From Lachnospiraceae bacterium (GTDB lineage: Bacteria; Bacillota_A; Clostridia; Lachnospirales; Lachnospiraceae): 64,000 bases of DNA. The stretch's first letter is position 1. Each line of letters opens with the position of its first letter. The notes beneath the pieces were generated by a model that ran no database searches, was not told where the DNA came from, and saw only the letters and a list, made by a program, of their open reading frames with translations. Position numbers and translations under genes: made by a program. Location of the stretch: positions 4,012-68,011 of the forward strand of contig JAEEXJ010000002.1 in assembly GCA_016291475.1 (NCBI GenBank), in the 5' to 3' direction. Positions 1 to 10,138 of this stretch are shown piece after piece.

Positions 1-1025
1 GTAAGCAAAGTTGCCGCAGCAAACACAGCCGACAAAAGGCAGCAATATATTATTGCGCTTGCAGCATAATCGCTCCTTCCCATAACAGACATTTCCGTAA
101 GCGCCCTGTTTATGTGATATATGGGGCATATATTCTTAAGGGAATCCGAGAAAGATGAAAACATATATGTTTCAAAGGAACCGCCGATAAAACCCATTGT
201 CCATACCAGGATAAAAGTTATGATAATGGTCACCACATTGCTTTCACACAGATAATAAATAAACATTCCCATGGTGGTTGCTGCCAGTACGCTGACTGCC
301 AATATGAGCAGGGAAAGAAGCGGATTCCCCCATTTGACATCAAGGCACATTGCAGAAAGCAGTGCGGTTATCGATGTACATATAACCACCGTCAGAAACG
401 TGGGAATCATTTTCTCAAGATATATCCCTGCATCTCCCATTCCCGATACCAGATATTTTTTCTCAATACCGTCTTTCTTCTCTCCGAAAAGAAGTCTTGA
501 TGCACAGACGATCGCACACCATCCGAAATAGACCACATAGATTATGCCGTAGTAATCGCCTGCATCTATGGCAGGAATGTAATAGGGACGTTTTACTTCA
601 ATATCGGTTTTTGAATAACCGTAGAATACATTGTCAAAAAAAGCTTTCAGGAAAAATGCCGCAGCACGGCCTCTTGTGTCATTCATTTTATAAAGCGTAT
701 AGTCATCACTTCCGAATACCACGAACCCTCCGAGGTCATCTTCATGGATTGTTTTTTCCGGATCCGCATCCGTATATTCTTTCATGATGATACCCGCATC
801 ACTTGATGCTGTCTTAAGAGACGGCACAAGCACCTCATATGAGCTTCCTTCCTCAATGTAATATCCCACGGTGAATTCATCGGGAACTTCATAGCTTTCC
901 ATAAGTGACGTAAAAGCACTTATGAGCACCACCGATACCACTATGGGAGCAAATACATAGATGAATATGTTACCGGCACTTCTCAGCATCAGTTTCAGAT
1001 TATTTTTTATCAAATACCTGATCAT
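1..1025 (-). CDS. ABC-2 type transporter permease (C-terminus cut by window edge)
   Basis: This is the membrane subunit of an ABC-2 type exporter. The frame opens with ATG at 1025 behind a GGAG ribosome site and stays open to position 1, so the C-terminus is missing. About 341 residues are visible. A hydrophobic segment near residues 18-38 is followed by a long polar region (about 40-170) that should lie outside the membrane, then several hydrophobic segments. That is the YhgE/NatB-like layout of one TM, a large loop and a terminal TM bundle. The start lies 19 bases after the stop of the ATPase gene, so the two genes are co-transcribed and form one exporter. The substrate cannot be read from the sequence; multidrug or sodium export are family possibilities only. 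Confidence 0.85.
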   Translation of the reverse strand, partial: MIRYLIKNNLKLMLRSAGNIFIYVFAPIVVSVVLISAFTSLMESYEVPDEFTVGYYIEEGSSYEVLVPSLKTASSDAGIIMKEYTDADPEKTIHEDDLGGFVVFGSDDYTLYKMNDTRGRAAAFFLKAFFDNVFYGYSKTDIEVKRPYYIPAIDAGDYYGIIYVVYFGWCAIVCASRLLFGEKKDGIEKKYLVSGMGDAGIYLEKMIPTFLTVVICTSITALLSAMCLDVKWGNPLLSLLILAVSVLAATTMGMFIYYLCESNVVTIIITFILVWTMGFIGGSFETYMFSSFSDSLKNICPIYHINRALTEMSVMGRSDYAASAIIYCCLLSAVFAAATLL

Positions 1026-1044
1026 ACAGTTATCTCCACGCTCT

Positions 1045-1797
1045 TTAAATATCTCTGAGTTTCTTACCGGTAAGGGTCAGGAACACCTCCTCAAGAGTTA
1101 TGGAAGATGTATCATCCACAACCAGTTTTTTGAGTTCCTCCGAGGTTCCGGTAGCGATTATCTTTCCGTTATCCATAATGGCTATTCTGGTGCATATGCT
1201 TTCCACTTCTTCCATGTAGTGGCTGGTATATATGACGGTTGTGCCTTTTCTGTTCGACTCTTTGATCTTCTCCAGTATGAAGTTTCTCGATTGGGGATCG
1301 ATACCTACGGTAGGTTCGTCAAATATGAGAAGATCCGGATGATGACCTATAGCGCATGCAATATTCAGTCGTCTTTTCATTCCACCCGAAAAATTCTTTG
1401 CATAGTCATTTCTTCTGTCCCACAGCCCGACATACTCCAGAGATTCCTTTACTCTGTCTTTAAGTTCATTACCCTTTATCCCGTACAGTGAAGTAAACAG
1501 TTCAACATTCTCCCACGCCTTCAGACTTCCGTGTATGGCAAGATCCTGAGGAATATAGCCCAGTTTGGAACAAAGCTCTTTATTTCTCCTGCCAAAATCC
1601 TTTCCCATAAATTCAACACTTCCGAGTGTCGGTCTTACGATATTGCATATCATATTCATAGTGGTGCTTTTTCCCGCGCCGTTCGGACCAAGGAGTCCGA
1701 AGACCTCTCCTTTTTTTATCTCAAGGTCCACGTTATCAACCACCGCTCTGTTTTCATATTTCTTGGTAAGTTCGTTAAGCTTTAAGATTGTTTCCAC
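1045..1797 (-). CDS. ABC transporter ATP-binding protein
   Basis: This cytoplasmic ATPase energises the adjacent ABC-2 permease. The 250-residue protein has all the motifs: Walker A GPNGAGKST (residues 37-45), signature FSGGMKRR (136-143), Walker B LLIFDEPT (156-163) and a switch histidine in TSHYMEE. The start is GTG at 1797, chosen because an AGGAGG ribosome site sits 8 bases upstream. The permease follows 19 bases downstream. The sequence most resembles the DrrA/NatA/CcmA group, which exports drugs, lipids or ions. The ATPase assignment is firm; the substrate is unknown. Confidence 0.93.
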   Translation of the reverse strand: METILKLNELTKKYENRAVVDNVDLEIKKGEVFGLLGPNGAGKSTTMNMICNIVRPTLGSVEFMGKDFGRRNKELCSKLGYIPQDLAIHGSLKAWENVELFTSLYGIKGNELKDRVKESLEYVGLWDRRNDYAKNFSGGMKRRLNIACAIGHHPDLLIFDEPTVGIDPQSRNFILEKIKESNRKGTTVIYTSHYMEEVESICTRIAIMDNGKIIATGTSEELKKLVVDDTSSITLEEVFLTLTGKKLRDI

Positions 1798-1895
1798 AGC
1801 CGCGCCTCCTTTTCATCTGTAAAGAGGATATCAGTTTTTTCCGGCACGCATCAGTGAAAAAAGAAAGATTTTTGTATATGACTTTTGTCACATAA

Positions 1896-1926
1896 TAAAA
1901 GTTCCCGCAGAATATCCGCGGGAACT
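1896..1926 (-). terminator. Intrinsic terminator after the tsa-tex-AI-2E operon
   Basis: A perfect 9-bp stem (1900-1908 with 1918-1926, arm AGTTCCCGC) encloses a 9-base loop. On the minus strand it is followed by a short T run. It sits 28 bases past the stop of the AI-2E family gene, so it ends the long operon transcribed from about 11.1 kb. Confidence 0.85.
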
Positions 1927-1953
1927 CTTAAGAAACAAACATATGATCAGACA

Positions 1954-3108
1954 TTAATTTGCAGTGTCGTCTTCTGCCTCTATCCTAGCTTTTCTTTTCA
2001 GTAAAAGAGGCATGATCAGTTCGTCATAGACAAAGGAGAAAATTGCCGCAAAAGGGATCGCAAGTACGATGCCTGCGGGTCCGAACAGTTTTCCGCCCAC
2101 AACGATCGAAATAAGGATAAATGCATCAGGCACACCGAGGGATCCTCCAAACAGCTTGGGTTTGATCAGGTATCCGTCTATGATCTGGATAACAAGTGTG
2201 AAAATAAGGAAAATAAGAGCATACATGGGCTCTACCAGTACAAGGATAAACGAGCCTATTATCGCACCGATAAATGGTCCGAAAGTCGGAAGAAGATTCG
2301 TCACACCTACAATTACCGAAATAAGGGGTTTATACGGAAGATTAAAGGCAAACATAAGCACTGCATTGACCACGCCCACGATAAAACCGTCAAGAACGTC
2401 GAATCCTATATATCTGATAAGAATCTCATGGCACTTCTTCCAGAAGGCAGTATGGGTCGAATATGCCTTATCGGTGAGCAGCGCATGGCGTAGTCTTATG
2501 AACCCGGTCTTAAAGCCTTCTTTTCCTGTCATGAAATAGATAGCCAGAATAAAACCGACAACAAGATTAAACAGGCTGCTTCCGACGCTAACGGAAGTGC
2601 TCAGGACTTTGCCCATGTTATTGGGAATAGTCTCAAAAAGACCGTACAGGGAATCCTCAAGTGTCTTTTCGATATTACTTACATCAATTCCGAATTTGGA
2701 AAGATTGCCGGTAATCTTATCAAAATAGGTGGAAATATTTTCCAGATACGAAGGCGCACTGGAAAACAGCAAAGTGACACTGTCCACAAGTGAAGGAACA
2801 AGAGCAACAAATAAAAGTGCTATGGCTAATATGACGATAAGAACCGTAGTTATGACAGCAAGAGAATGCCTTGTCTTTTCCTTTTTGACCTTACGATACA
2901 AAGTCCTTTCAAAAAAATTGGCAAGAGGATTCATGAGGTAAGCCATTATTATTCCGCATATTACGGGTGATACGACATTTTTGAACGCGGCAAAGAAATT
3001 GCCTATGCTCTCAAAGTGCGTGAGCATGACGTACAAAACCACCGCAAAGCCTGCGGCAAAAGTATAAGCAAACCATTTCTTTTCCAGCAACTCTTTAAGC
3101 TTCTTCAT
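1954..3108 (-). CDS. AI-2E family transporter (PF01594-type membrane protein)
   Basis: This is a polytopic inner-membrane protein of 384 residues, the usual length for the AI-2E/PerM exporter family. Hydrophobic segments lie near residues 15-60, then comes a loop of about 100 residues (85-185), followed by a C-terminal bundle. That bundle includes the family-typical stretch around LLPTFGPFIGAIIG and IIDGYLIKP. Family members have been linked to autoinducer-2 export, Na+/H+ antiport and sporulation channels, so the name is not proof of function. The C-terminus is charged (LLLKRKARIEAEDD). The gene follows tex by 26 bases and is the last gene of the operon before the terminator at 1896-1926. 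Confidence 0.88.
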   Translation of the reverse strand: MKKLKELLEKKWFAYTFAAGFAVVLYVMLTHFESIGNFFAAFKNVVSPVICGIIMAYLMNPLANFFERTLYRKVKKEKTRHSLAVITTVLIVILAIALLFVALVPSLVDSVTLLFSSAPSYLENISTYFDKITGNLSKFGIDVSNIEKTLEDSLYGLFETIPNNMGKVLSTSVSVGSSLFNLVVGFILAIYFMTGKEGFKTGFIRLRHALLTDKAYSTHTAFWKKCHEILIRYIGFDVLDGFIVGVVNAVLMFAFNLPYKPLISVIVGVTNLLPTFGPFIGAIIGSFILVLVEPMYALIFLIFTLVIQIIDGYLIKPKLFGGSLGVPDAFILISIVVGGKLFGPAGIVLAIPFAAIFSFVYDELIMPLLLKRKARIEAEDDTAN

Positions 3109-3134
3109 AAACGCCTCTGTCTCTTAAACCATGG

Positions 3135-5537
3135 TCATCTCTTCTTCTGATGAGCGAGTATATAACCTATTGTTCCGGGTGCAAACTCCTCGCGTGCACC
3201 GCCCTGTTTTCCGGAGGGCTTTCCGGATCTGTTGTTTCTGCCGTCTCTTCTTTCGTTATTTCTTCTGTCGTTATCCCTTCTGACATTTTCTTTCTTATCC
3301 GCATTAGAACTTCCGGATGCGCCCGGAACTTTTCCTGCGGGGGTGTCATCTCCGTCAAGTCTCATGGAAAGAGATATTCTCTGCTTAGCAACATCAACAT
3401 CCACAACGCGCACCTCAACAATATCTCCTACGGATACAACTTCAAGAGGATGTTTGATATATCTGTCGGTCATTCTGGAGATATGTACAAGGCCGTCCTG
3501 ATGAACTCCGATATCAACAAACGCACCGAAGTCAATAACGTTTCTGACGGTTCCTTTAAGTATCATTCCGGGCTTGAGATCCTTGATATCAAGGACATCG
3601 CTTCTGAGTACGGGCTTGGGCATATCCTCTCTGGGATCGCGGCCGGGCTTTTCAAGCTCATGGAAAATATCGGTAAGGGTGATCTCACCTATTCCGAGTT
3701 CCTCGGAAAGTTTGATCTTATCCGCGGTCATCTCAAATTCCTTGATAGCCTTCTCGTCTCTTATCTCACATCCCATCTTATCAAGAAGCTTCTTAGCGGC
3801 CGTATAACTCTCGGGATGTACAGATGTCTGGTCGAGAGGTTCTTTTCCGCCGTTTATGCGAAGGAAACCTGCACACTGCTCAAATGCCTTGGGTCCGAGC
3901 TTGGGGACTTTCTTGAGCTGTGCTCTGGATTCGAATCTTCCGTTTTCTTCTCTGTATGTAACGATGTTCTTGGCAAGAGCCGCTGATACACCGGATACAT
4001 ATTTAAGAAGTGCGGCCGATGCGGTATTAAGATCTACACCTACACTATTGACCGCATCCTCAACGACTCCGCCGAGTGTTTCGGAAAGCTTCTTCTGATC
4101 ACAGTCATGCTGGTACTGTCCTACACCGATGGACTGAGGATCTATCTTAACCAGCTCGGAAAGAGGATCCTGGACTCTTCTGGCAATGGAAGTTGCGCTT
4201 CTCTGTCCGACGTCAAAATTAGGAAACTCTTCGGTTGCAAGCGCACTCGCGGAATAAACGGAAGCTCCTGCTTCATTGGTAATAACATACTGAACATGTG
4301 CTTCGGGAATTTCGCTTATGATCTCCGCAATAATAGCCTCGGATTCTCTGGAAGCGGTTCCGTTTCCTACGGATATCAGGTTGATTCCATACTTTTTAAT
4401 AAGCGCTTTTACGATCTTCTTGGATTCCTCTACCTTATTCTGGGGCTCTGTAGGATATATGACAACTGTGTCAAGAACTTTTCCGGTAGGATCCACAACA
4501 GAAAGTTTGCATCCCGTTCTGAACGCAGGGTCCCATCCGAGCACGGTGCATCCCGCAATAGGAGGCTGCATGAGAAGTTGCTTTAAGTTCTTGCCGAATA
4601 CGTCGATAGCTCCGTCTTCCGCTTTGGATGTAAGATCACTTCTGATGTCTCTTTCAACCGCAGGTGCGATGAGTCTGTCATATGCATCTTTAACGGTATT
4701 CTTAAGAATAGGAGTGGTAAACTCGTTATCCGAAGTGATGAATTTCTTCTCGAGATAACCGATGCAGTTTTCTTCCGGAGCCTTTACAGAGACGGTAAGG
4801 ATCTTTTCCGCTTCACCTCTGTTAAGAGCAAGAACTCTGTGTCCCGCAACTTTCTTAACAGGTTCATTGTAATCATAGTAATTGGTGTACACCGATTCCG
4901 CCTGAGGATCCTTGGCACTCGATACTATAAGTCCCTCATTAACGGTAAGTTCTCTGATAAAGCTTCTCACATCCGCATCATCGGAAATTCTCTCTGCGAT
5001 GATATCGCATGCACCGGCAATTGCCGCAGCAACATCTTTAACTTCTTTTTCCGCAGCTTTCACGGCAGCTTCTTTGGTATCATTCTCGGGCTTTATGACA
5101 CCGGTGACATATTTTGCCGCTTCATCTTCAACGGATGAGGTTGCATTCTGCGCCTGGATAAAGTCGGCAAGCGGCTCTAATCCTCTTGCCTTAGCGGCAA
5201 GTGCTCTGGTCTTTTTCTTCTGCTTGTAAGGTCTGTAGAGATCCTCGAGTGTAACGAGTTTTTCAGCGGCTTCTATCTTAGCTCTGAGTTCATCGGTAAG
5301 CTTGCCCTGCTCATCGATGGAAGCGATGTATGACGCCTTCTTCTCTTCGAGATTTCTGAGATAAACAAGTCTCTCATGAAGAGATCTGAGCTGCTCATCG
5401 TTAAGTGAGCCCGTAACTTCCTTTCTGTATCGTGCAATGAAGGGGATGGTATTTCCTTCATCGATAAGTCCGACTGCGGCATCGACCTGTGTCTTCTTGA
5501 TTCCGAGTTCTTCCGCGATCTTAAGAGATATGTCCAA
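3135..5537 (-). CDS. tex: Tex-like RNA-binding protein with S1 domain
   Basis: Tex is a highly conserved cytoplasmic nucleic-acid-binding protein linked to transcription. The 800-residue sequence shows the N-terminal helical Tex domain (IPFIARYRKEVTGSL at about 32-46), a YqgF/RNase H-like domain (GWDPAFRTGCKLSVVD), helix-hairpin-helix repeats around residues 500-590, and an S1 domain near 650-725 (GTVRNVIDFGAFVDIG). After the S1 domain comes a basic, disordered tail rich in R, N, D and G, longer than in many Tex proteins. The start is TTG at 5537, selected because GGAGG stands 6 bases upstream and no ATG is nearby. The first 17 bases overlap the end of ispD, indicating translational coupling. 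Confidence 0.95.
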   Translation of the reverse strand: MDISLKIAEELGIKKTQVDAAVGLIDEGNTIPFIARYRKEVTGSLNDEQLRSLHERLVYLRNLEEKKASYIASIDEQGKLTDELRAKIEAAEKLVTLEDLYRPYKQKKKTRALAAKARGLEPLADFIQAQNATSSVEDEAAKYVTGVIKPENDTKEAAVKAAEKEVKDVAAAIAGACDIIAERISDDADVRSFIRELTVNEGLIVSSAKDPQAESVYTNYYDYNEPVKKVAGHRVLALNRGEAEKILTVSVKAPEENCIGYLEKKFITSDNEFTTPILKNTVKDAYDRLIAPAVERDIRSDLTSKAEDGAIDVFGKNLKQLLMQPPIAGCTVLGWDPAFRTGCKLSVVDPTGKVLDTVVIYPTEPQNKVEESKKIVKALIKKYGINLISVGNGTASRESEAIIAEIISEIPEAHVQYVITNEAGASVYSASALATEEFPNFDVGQRSATSIARRVQDPLSELVKIDPQSIGVGQYQHDCDQKKLSETLGGVVEDAVNSVGVDLNTASAALLKYVSGVSAALAKNIVTYREENGRFESRAQLKKVPKLGPKAFEQCAGFLRINGGKEPLDQTSVHPESYTAAKKLLDKMGCEIRDEKAIKEFEMTADKIKLSEELGIGEITLTDIFHELEKPGRDPREDMPKPVLRSDVLDIKDLKPGMILKGTVRNVIDFGAFVDIGVHQDGLVHISRMTDRYIKHPLEVVSVGDIVEVRVVDVDVAKQRISLSMRLDGDDTPAGKVPGASGSSNADKKENVRRDNDRRNNERRDGRNNRSGKPSGKQGGAREEFAPGTIGYILAHQKKR

Positions 5538-6288
5538 TTTTTGCCTCCAATATTTTCTCCGCCAGTTTAATGTCTTCCGGAGTAGTAATCTTGATATTAT
5601 CGTAACTTCCCATGACGAGCTTTATTTTAGTTCCGAGATACATATTAACCATCTGTGCATCATCGGTTATCTCGGGAAGTTTGATATCCTTATTTTGTTT
5701 GCTGTCTTCATATGCTTTCTTTGCAAGCAGGCACGCTCTGTATATAACATCCGCCGTAAAACACTGCGGCGTCTGCATCAGCCATACATTTCTGCGCGGC
5801 GGTTCTTCGGTAACGATCCCGTTTTCGTCCGCAAGTTTGACTGTATCCTTGGTCGGAACCGCTGCTACGCTTCCCTGATCTTCACTTACATTATCAAGAC
5901 ATCGTTTTATTATCTCATCATCCACAAAGGGCCTTGCCCCGTCATGGATGAGTATGACTTCGGGTTTTCCTTCGAATGCTTCGCATCCGCTCTTCTCACA
6001 TACGGCAAGCACTCCGTTAACAACGGAAAGATATCTTTCCTCGCCGCCGCATACTATATGACTTACCTTATCAAAGCCTCCGCGGTCCACGATATCTCTT
6101 ATGGTACCGATATCCTCTGCACCCGATACCAGAATGCATTCATCTATGAGATCCGATTTTTGTATTGTGCTTAAGCTGCGGCTTATGAGAGGTTCACCTC
6201 CGATATTAAGGAACTGTTTGGGAATATCACTCCCCATCCTTTTGCCTCTCCCGCCTGCCAGAAGTATCAGCGCATTCTTTTTTCTCAT
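5521..6288 (-). CDS. ispD: 2-C-methyl-D-erythritol 4-phosphate cytidylyltransferase
   Basis: IspD joins CTP and MEP to give CDP-methylerythritol, the third step of the MEP route to isoprenoids. The 255-residue protein begins with the nucleotide-binding motif [19 protein letters not shown] (residues 9-27). It also carries IHDGARPFV (about 114-122), and the C-terminal part matches the family ([17 protein letters not shown]). It overlaps tsaD by 4 bases upstream and tex by 17 bases downstream, so it is translated as part of the operon. Length and motifs are normal. Confidence 0.96.
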   Translation of the reverse strand: MRKKNALILLAGGRGKRMGSDIPKQFLNIGGEPLISRSLSTIQKSDLIDECILVSGAEDIGTIRDIVDRGGFDKVSHIVCGGEERYLSVVNGVLAVCEKSGCEAFEGKPEVILIHDGARPFVDDEIIKRCLDNVSEDQGSVAAVPTKDTVKLADENGIVTEEPPRRNVWLMQTPQCFTADVIYRACLLAKKAYEDSKQNKDIKLPEITDDAQMVNMYLGTKIKLVMGSYDNIKITTPEDIKLAEKILEAKIGHIS

Positions 6289-7349
6289 ATTTTGAAAACG
6301 CCCTTCCTGTCGCCTATGGAAAGATTCGGAACCGCATTAAGATCAAGCCCGCTCCTGTATCCCAGCAGGTATTCATAGGAACCCGCCACTCCTATCATCG
6401 CTCCGTTATCGGTACAGTAAACCGGCTGAGGTCTCATGAATTCAATGCCCGCCGCTGCACATTCTTTTTCGAACGCTTCGCGAAGTGCGGTGTTCGATGC
6501 AACGCCGCCGGCTATCGCAAATTTCTTTACTCCTCTGTCTTTGGCTGCCTGCATGCTGTGACCTACTAGAGTATCGACAACCGCTTTCTGAAACGAAGCC
6601 GCAACATTTGCGGAATTTATCGTCTCACCCTTCATATTGCATGAATTGAGATAATTCAAAACCGCCGACTTAAGGCCGCTGAAGGAGAAATCATATTCAT
6701 TCTCACGAACCTTAGCTCTGGGAAAATCTATGGAATCGGGATCACCGTTTCTCGCTTCCTTATCGATCTTGGGTCCTCCGGGATAGCCGAGGCCTATGGC
6801 TCTCGCTACCTTATCAAAAGCCTCTCCCGCAGCATCATCGCGAGTCCTTGCAATGATCTCATATTCTCCGTATCCGGTTACATTGACCAGGTGTGAATGT
6901 CCGCCCGACGCAACAAGACACATGAACGGCGGCTCCAAAGACTGATTATCGATGAAGTTGGCGCAGATATGACCTTCAATGTGGTTTACTCCCACTACGG
7001 GAATACCCGCTGCCCATCCGAGTGCTTTGGCATGTGCTACGCCGACCAGCAACGCGCCCACAAGGCCGGGGCCGTAAGTGACTGCTATGGCGTCCATGTC
7101 CTTAAGCTCTTTCCCCGCTTCGGACAGAGCTTTTTTGACAACCTGATTTATCTTCTCGATATGACCTCTGGATGCTATTTCGGGAACGACTCCCCCGTAG
7201 ACGGTATGAAGATCTATCTGGGAATAGATAACGTTGGAGAGAACTTCTCTGCAACCTTTTATGACAGATGCCGCCGTTTCGTCGCAGGATGATTCTATGC
7301 CCAAAACAAGCAGCTCTTTATTTTCGGTTAATTCATTACTCATAATCAT
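6285..7349 (-). CDS. tsaD: tRNA N6-adenosine threonylcarbamoyltransferase TsaD
   Basis: TsaD (Kae1/Gcp family) transfers the threonylcarbamoyl group to A37 of ANN-decoding tRNAs, working with TsaB and TsaE, which are encoded a few kb upstream in the same operon. The 354-residue sequence contains [15 protein letters not shown] near the N-terminus, the metal-binding HIEGH motif, FSGLKSA, and the C-terminal CTDNGAMIG region. The frame opens at 7349, overlapping the preceding stop by 4 bases (ATGA). A second ATG two codons later is also possible. TsaC/Sua5, the other t6A enzyme, is not in this window. Confidence 0.97.
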   Translation of the reverse strand: MIMSNELTENKELLVLGIESSCDETAASVIKGCREVLSNVIYSQIDLHTVYGGVVPEIASRGHIEKINQVVKKALSEAGKELKDMDAIAVTYGPGLVGALLVGVAHAKALGWAAGIPVVGVNHIEGHICANFIDNQSLEPPFMCLVASGGHSHLVNVTGYGEYEIIARTRDDAAGEAFDKVARAIGLGYPGGPKIDKEARNGDPDSIDFPRAKVRENEYDFSFSGLKSAVLNYLNSCNMKGETINSANVAASFQKAVVDTLVGHSMQAAKDRGVKKFAIAGGVASNTALREAFEKECAAAGIEFMRPQPVYCTDNGAMIGVAGSYEYLLGYRSGLDLNAVPNLSIGDRKGVFKI

Positions 7350-7963
7350 TTATCACCGGACTGATCCTGTGAAGGAGCACCCTCACCGGTCAGATCCACG
7401 TTTTCATACAGATCCCATCCGAATATCTTCCATTTCTTATCTGTGGGATCTTTTCTAAGCAAATATATAAGACGAAGTGTGCTGGACTGATTGTTCTCGG
7501 TCACATTGTATGTGCACATGAGTCTTGCAAAATGGAATCCGTCCCTGTCGTAATAATCTACGTTGGTGGAATTGGCGACGGAAGCATTGGTTATCTTCCT
7601 GCCGTTTTCCCTGTTTTCATCGATATCCTGATGAAGCCTTACAAGATATGTTCCGGTTTCGTTTATCGCCTGAAGATCGGGATCGAATAATTCCCTGGCT
7701 CTTACTCCGAGAGAATCGATCTCTTCAGATGTTACGTCATCACGATAATAGCAAAGCATTATCTCGTTGTAATACTTCATGACTTCCTTGGGAGTGGGGG
7801 GATAATCATTGGTGATATCCCTGGAAAGTGCAAGTTCAACAGCCGTCATGGTGGCGTCTTTTTGAGCACTCTTAGCCCTTCCGGCCAAATATGAATAGTA
7901 TCCTACAAGGCCGAAAACAAGGATGATTATTACAATTGTCACACGTATCTGTCCGGACTTCAT
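7346..7963 (-). CDS. Uncharacterised membrane-anchored protein within the tsa operon
   Basis: I do not recognise this 205-residue protein. Residues 7-27 form one hydrophobic segment preceded by K and R, so it is probably anchored with the bulk of the protein outside the membrane. The rest is polar, with a predicted mixed alpha/beta domain (about 45-190) and a disordered, charged C-terminus. It is coupled to tsaD by a 4-base ATGA overlap and lies 14 bases after rnz. Its position in a tRNA-modification operon does not reveal its role, because an exported protein would not meet tRNA. It looks like a lineage-restricted family. Confidence 0.8.
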   Translation of the reverse strand: MKSGQIRVTIVIIILVFGLVGYYSYLAGRAKSAQKDATMTAVELALSRDITNDYPPTPKEVMKYYNEIMLCYYRDDVTSEEIDSLGVRARELFDPDLQAINETGTYLVRLHQDIDENRENGRKITNASVANSTNVDYYDRDGFHFARLMCTYNVTENNQSSTLRLIYLLRKDPTDKKWKIFGWDLYENVDLTGEGAPSQDQSGDK

Positions 7964-7977
7964 GGGATCCTTCCCGT

Positions 7978-8886
7978 TTACTCGTCAAAGTTCAGTTCCA
8001 TGGTCTCACCGTCTTCCGGAATAAGAGTGTTTTCAAAGATCTTCTTAACACCCGGAGCATATCTTGACGCTCGCCCCATAGATGGTGAAAAATGTGTCAG
8101 CCACAATTTATCTACACCTGCATCTGCCGCAAGCTGCGCAGCTTCATACATGGTCATATGTTTCTTCTTAAGTGCTTTCTGCTCATCCTCGGGATCTCCG
8201 TACATTCCCTCAAGTATGCACAGATCGCTTCCCGCGGCATTTTCACATATAGCAGGAACAGGTCTGGTATCGGTGCAATAGGTGAGCTTGATACCTTTTC
8301 TGTCGGGACCCATTACCATTGACGGAACATAGGTCTTATCTCCGTCTTCCACGGTCTCACCGCTTTGCAGTCTGCTCCAGAATTTGAGCGGAATGTCTGC
8401 GGCAAGAGCGGCATCTCTATCAAACTTCCCTGCTCTGTCTATCTCAAAAGTATATCCGTAGCATGTCACACTGTGATTTACTTTAAATGCTTTAAGTCTG
8501 TATCCGTGGGTTTCTATTATCTGCTCCGCACCGGAAAACTCATGCAGTCTTACTTCAAAGGGAAGCTCGGGAGCAATAACTCTGAGCCCGGAAACGACCC
8601 TCTCAAGTCCCTTTGGACCGTATATGTCTATTGCCTCTGTCCTGTCGGAATTGGCCATGTCAAGAAGCAGTCCGGGAAGCCCGCTTATATGATCCGCATG
8701 ATAATGGGTAAAGCAGATCACATCGATCGGATTGGGACTCCAGCCGCGTTCTCTCATTGCTATCTGTGTTCCTTCACCGCAATCGATAAGAAGTGAGCTG
8801 CCGTTATATCTGACCATAAGAGAGGTCAGCCACCTGTATGGAAGCGGCATCATTCCGCCGGTGCCCAGAAGCGTTACATCAACCAT
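7978..8886 (-). CDS. rnz: Ribonuclease Z (tRNA 3'-processing endonuclease)
   Basis: RNase Z cuts the 3' trailer from precursor tRNAs. The 302-residue protein has the metallo-beta-lactamase core: LLGTGGMMPLP at the start, the zinc motif HYHADH (residues 61-66) followed by ISGLPG, a further ligand region around TYCTDTRPV, and a C-terminal LTHFSPSM histidine motif. The length fits the short bacterial form. It lies 12 bases after rimI and 14 before the next gene. Other MBL hydrolases share the core, but the HYHADHISGLPG block and length favour RNase Z. Confidence 0.92.
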   Translation of the reverse strand: MVDVTLLGTGGMMPLPYRWLTSLMVRYNGSSLLIDCGEGTQIAMRERGWSPNPIDVICFTHYHADHISGLPGLLLDMANSDRTEAIDIYGPKGLERVVSGLRVIAPELPFEVRLHEFSGAEQIIETHGYRLKAFKVNHSVTCYGYTFEIDRAGKFDRDAALAADIPLKFWSRLQSGETVEDGDKTYVPSMVMGPDRKGIKLTYCTDTRPVPAICENAAGSDLCILEGMYGDPEDEQKALKKKHMTMYEAAQLAADAGVDKLWLTHFSPSMGRASRYAPGVKKIFENTLIPEDGETMELNFDE

Positions 8887-8898
8887 AAATTCTCCAAA

Positions 8899-9372
8899 TC
8901 AACTCTTGCGGATCCACATAATGTTTGCATCTTCTTTGGGATCCTCATAAAAACCGGGGCGTATGCCTTCGCTTACAAACCCGGCACTTTCATAAACCTT
9001 TATCGCAGGAACATTGGATACCCTTACTTCAAGAGTAAATTCCTCAACTCCCGCTTCTCTTCCCGCAGCGATCAGTTCTCTCATCAGCTTTGTGGCAATT
9101 CCCATATTTCTGAATTCGGGAAGAACCGCAACATTATCAATATCGCCTTCACCGCTGATGATCCTCATCCCAGCGGTTCCCACGATCTTTCTTGCACCTT
9201 TATCGACCACTGCCTCCGCCACAAGATAGAGAGCATCGGATTCTTCCATAAGATGTCCGAATTCCCTTGCAGACCAGGGTCTCGAAAAACACTGAGTCTC
9301 GATATAGGCCAAAGGGCCGATATCACTAACACCCATTTTTCTGATCTTAAGCTCACTGATGTTTTGTGCCAT
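8899..9372 (-). CDS. rimI: Ribosomal-protein-alanine N-acetyltransferase
   Basis: RimI is a GNAT acetyltransferase that acetylates the N-terminus of ribosomal protein S18 and possibly other proteins. The fold is visible in the Q/RNMGIATKLM acetyl-CoA loop, the VRVSNVPAIKVYESAGF motif and the final YYEDPKEDANIMW-like strand. An upstream GTG at 9399 would extend the frame, but I chose ATG at 9372 because GGAGGGG lies 6 bases before it; this gives 157 residues, close to the family norm. It lies between tsaB and rnz. The tsaB-rimI-tsaD grouping is common in Firmicutes. Confidence 0.92.
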   Translation of the reverse strand: MAQNISELKIRKMGVSDIGPLAYIETQCFSRPWSAREFGHLMEESDALYLVAEAVVDKGARKIVGTAGMRIISGEGDIDNVAVLPEFRNMGIATKLMRELIAAGREAGVEEFTLEVRVSNVPAIKVYESAGFVSEGIRPGFYEDPKEDANIMWIRKS

Positions 9373-9412
9373 ATGCATCCCCTCCGTCATAAGGACCACA
9401 ATGATAAGTTCT

Positions 9413-10138
9413 TTATTTTCTCAGATCAAAATTCTTGGCGCCTTCTCTTTCCGCCTGGGATACTCTCAGATATGCAGGGGAGTGATCATCCGCATTTACG
9501 TAAGCCCCTTCCGCGTACATCTTCAATCCCAGCACTGCAACCGAGGCAGCGCTTTGTCTGTTCAAATGAGCAGGTGCGAATCTATGCGGAACCGTCACGC
9601 TGCTTTCAAGGATCTTTTTATATGCATCCGCTCCGTCTCCGAGGAATATAACCTCTTTACCCAGAGCATTAACACGTCCTATCATATCCTCTACAGCTAC
9701 AGCTTCTCCCTCGATATGAGTCACAAGATTTCCGTTTTCAAATCCGTAAAGAGCGGTATAAACCTGATTTCTTCTGGCGTCCATCATAGGGCATACATAA
9801 GCGCCTGCGCCCCAAAGATTATATGCAAGCCCCGCTAAAGTGGGGACTTCTATAACGGGTGCATCTGCCGCCATAGCTATTGCCTTGGCGGTTGCGGAAC
9901 CTATCCTGAGTCCGGTAAAAGAACCCGGTCCCGCCGATATGGCCACCGCATCAAAATCCCCGGCAGTATTCGACGTCTCCCTGCAAATGGAATCTATCAT
10001 CGGCAAAAGAGTCTGAGAATGTGTTTTCTTATAATCGGTGGAACTAAGCGCAAGTATGCATCCGCGTTCTCCGGGATCACCCTCCCAGATTGCGGCGCTC
10101 GCTACAAGCCCCGACGAATCTATCGCAAGTATCTTCAT
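9413..10138 (-). CDS. tsaB: tRNA threonylcarbamoyladenosine biosynthesis protein TsaB
   Basis: TsaB is the non-catalytic partner that binds TsaD in t6A synthesis. It resembles TsaD but lacks the metal-binding histidines. The 241-residue protein opens with MKILAIDSSG, and contains the typical AISAGPGSFTGLRIG stretch (about 88-102) and the PVIEVPTLAGLAY block. It overlaps tsaE by 4 bases and precedes rimI by about 40 bases to the preferred rimI start. Length and motifs are ordinary. Confidence 0.95.
   Translation of the reverse strand: MKILAIDSSGLVASAAIWEGDPGERGCILALSSTDYKKTHSQTLLPMIDSICRETSNTAGDFDAVAISAGPGSFTGLRIGSATAKAIAMAADAPVIEVPTLAGLAYNLWGAGAYVCPMMDARRNQVYTALYGFENGNLVTHIEGEAVAVEDMIGRVNALGKEVIFLGDGADAYKKILESSVTVPHRFAPAHLNRQSAASVAVLGLKMYAEGAYVNADDHSPAYLRVSQAEREGAKNFDLRK

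Noticed and set aside
1880..1891. TGACTTTTGTCA as an operator of the ABC exporter
   Set aside because: Only 4-bp arms, and no clear promoter boxes around it; too weak to call.
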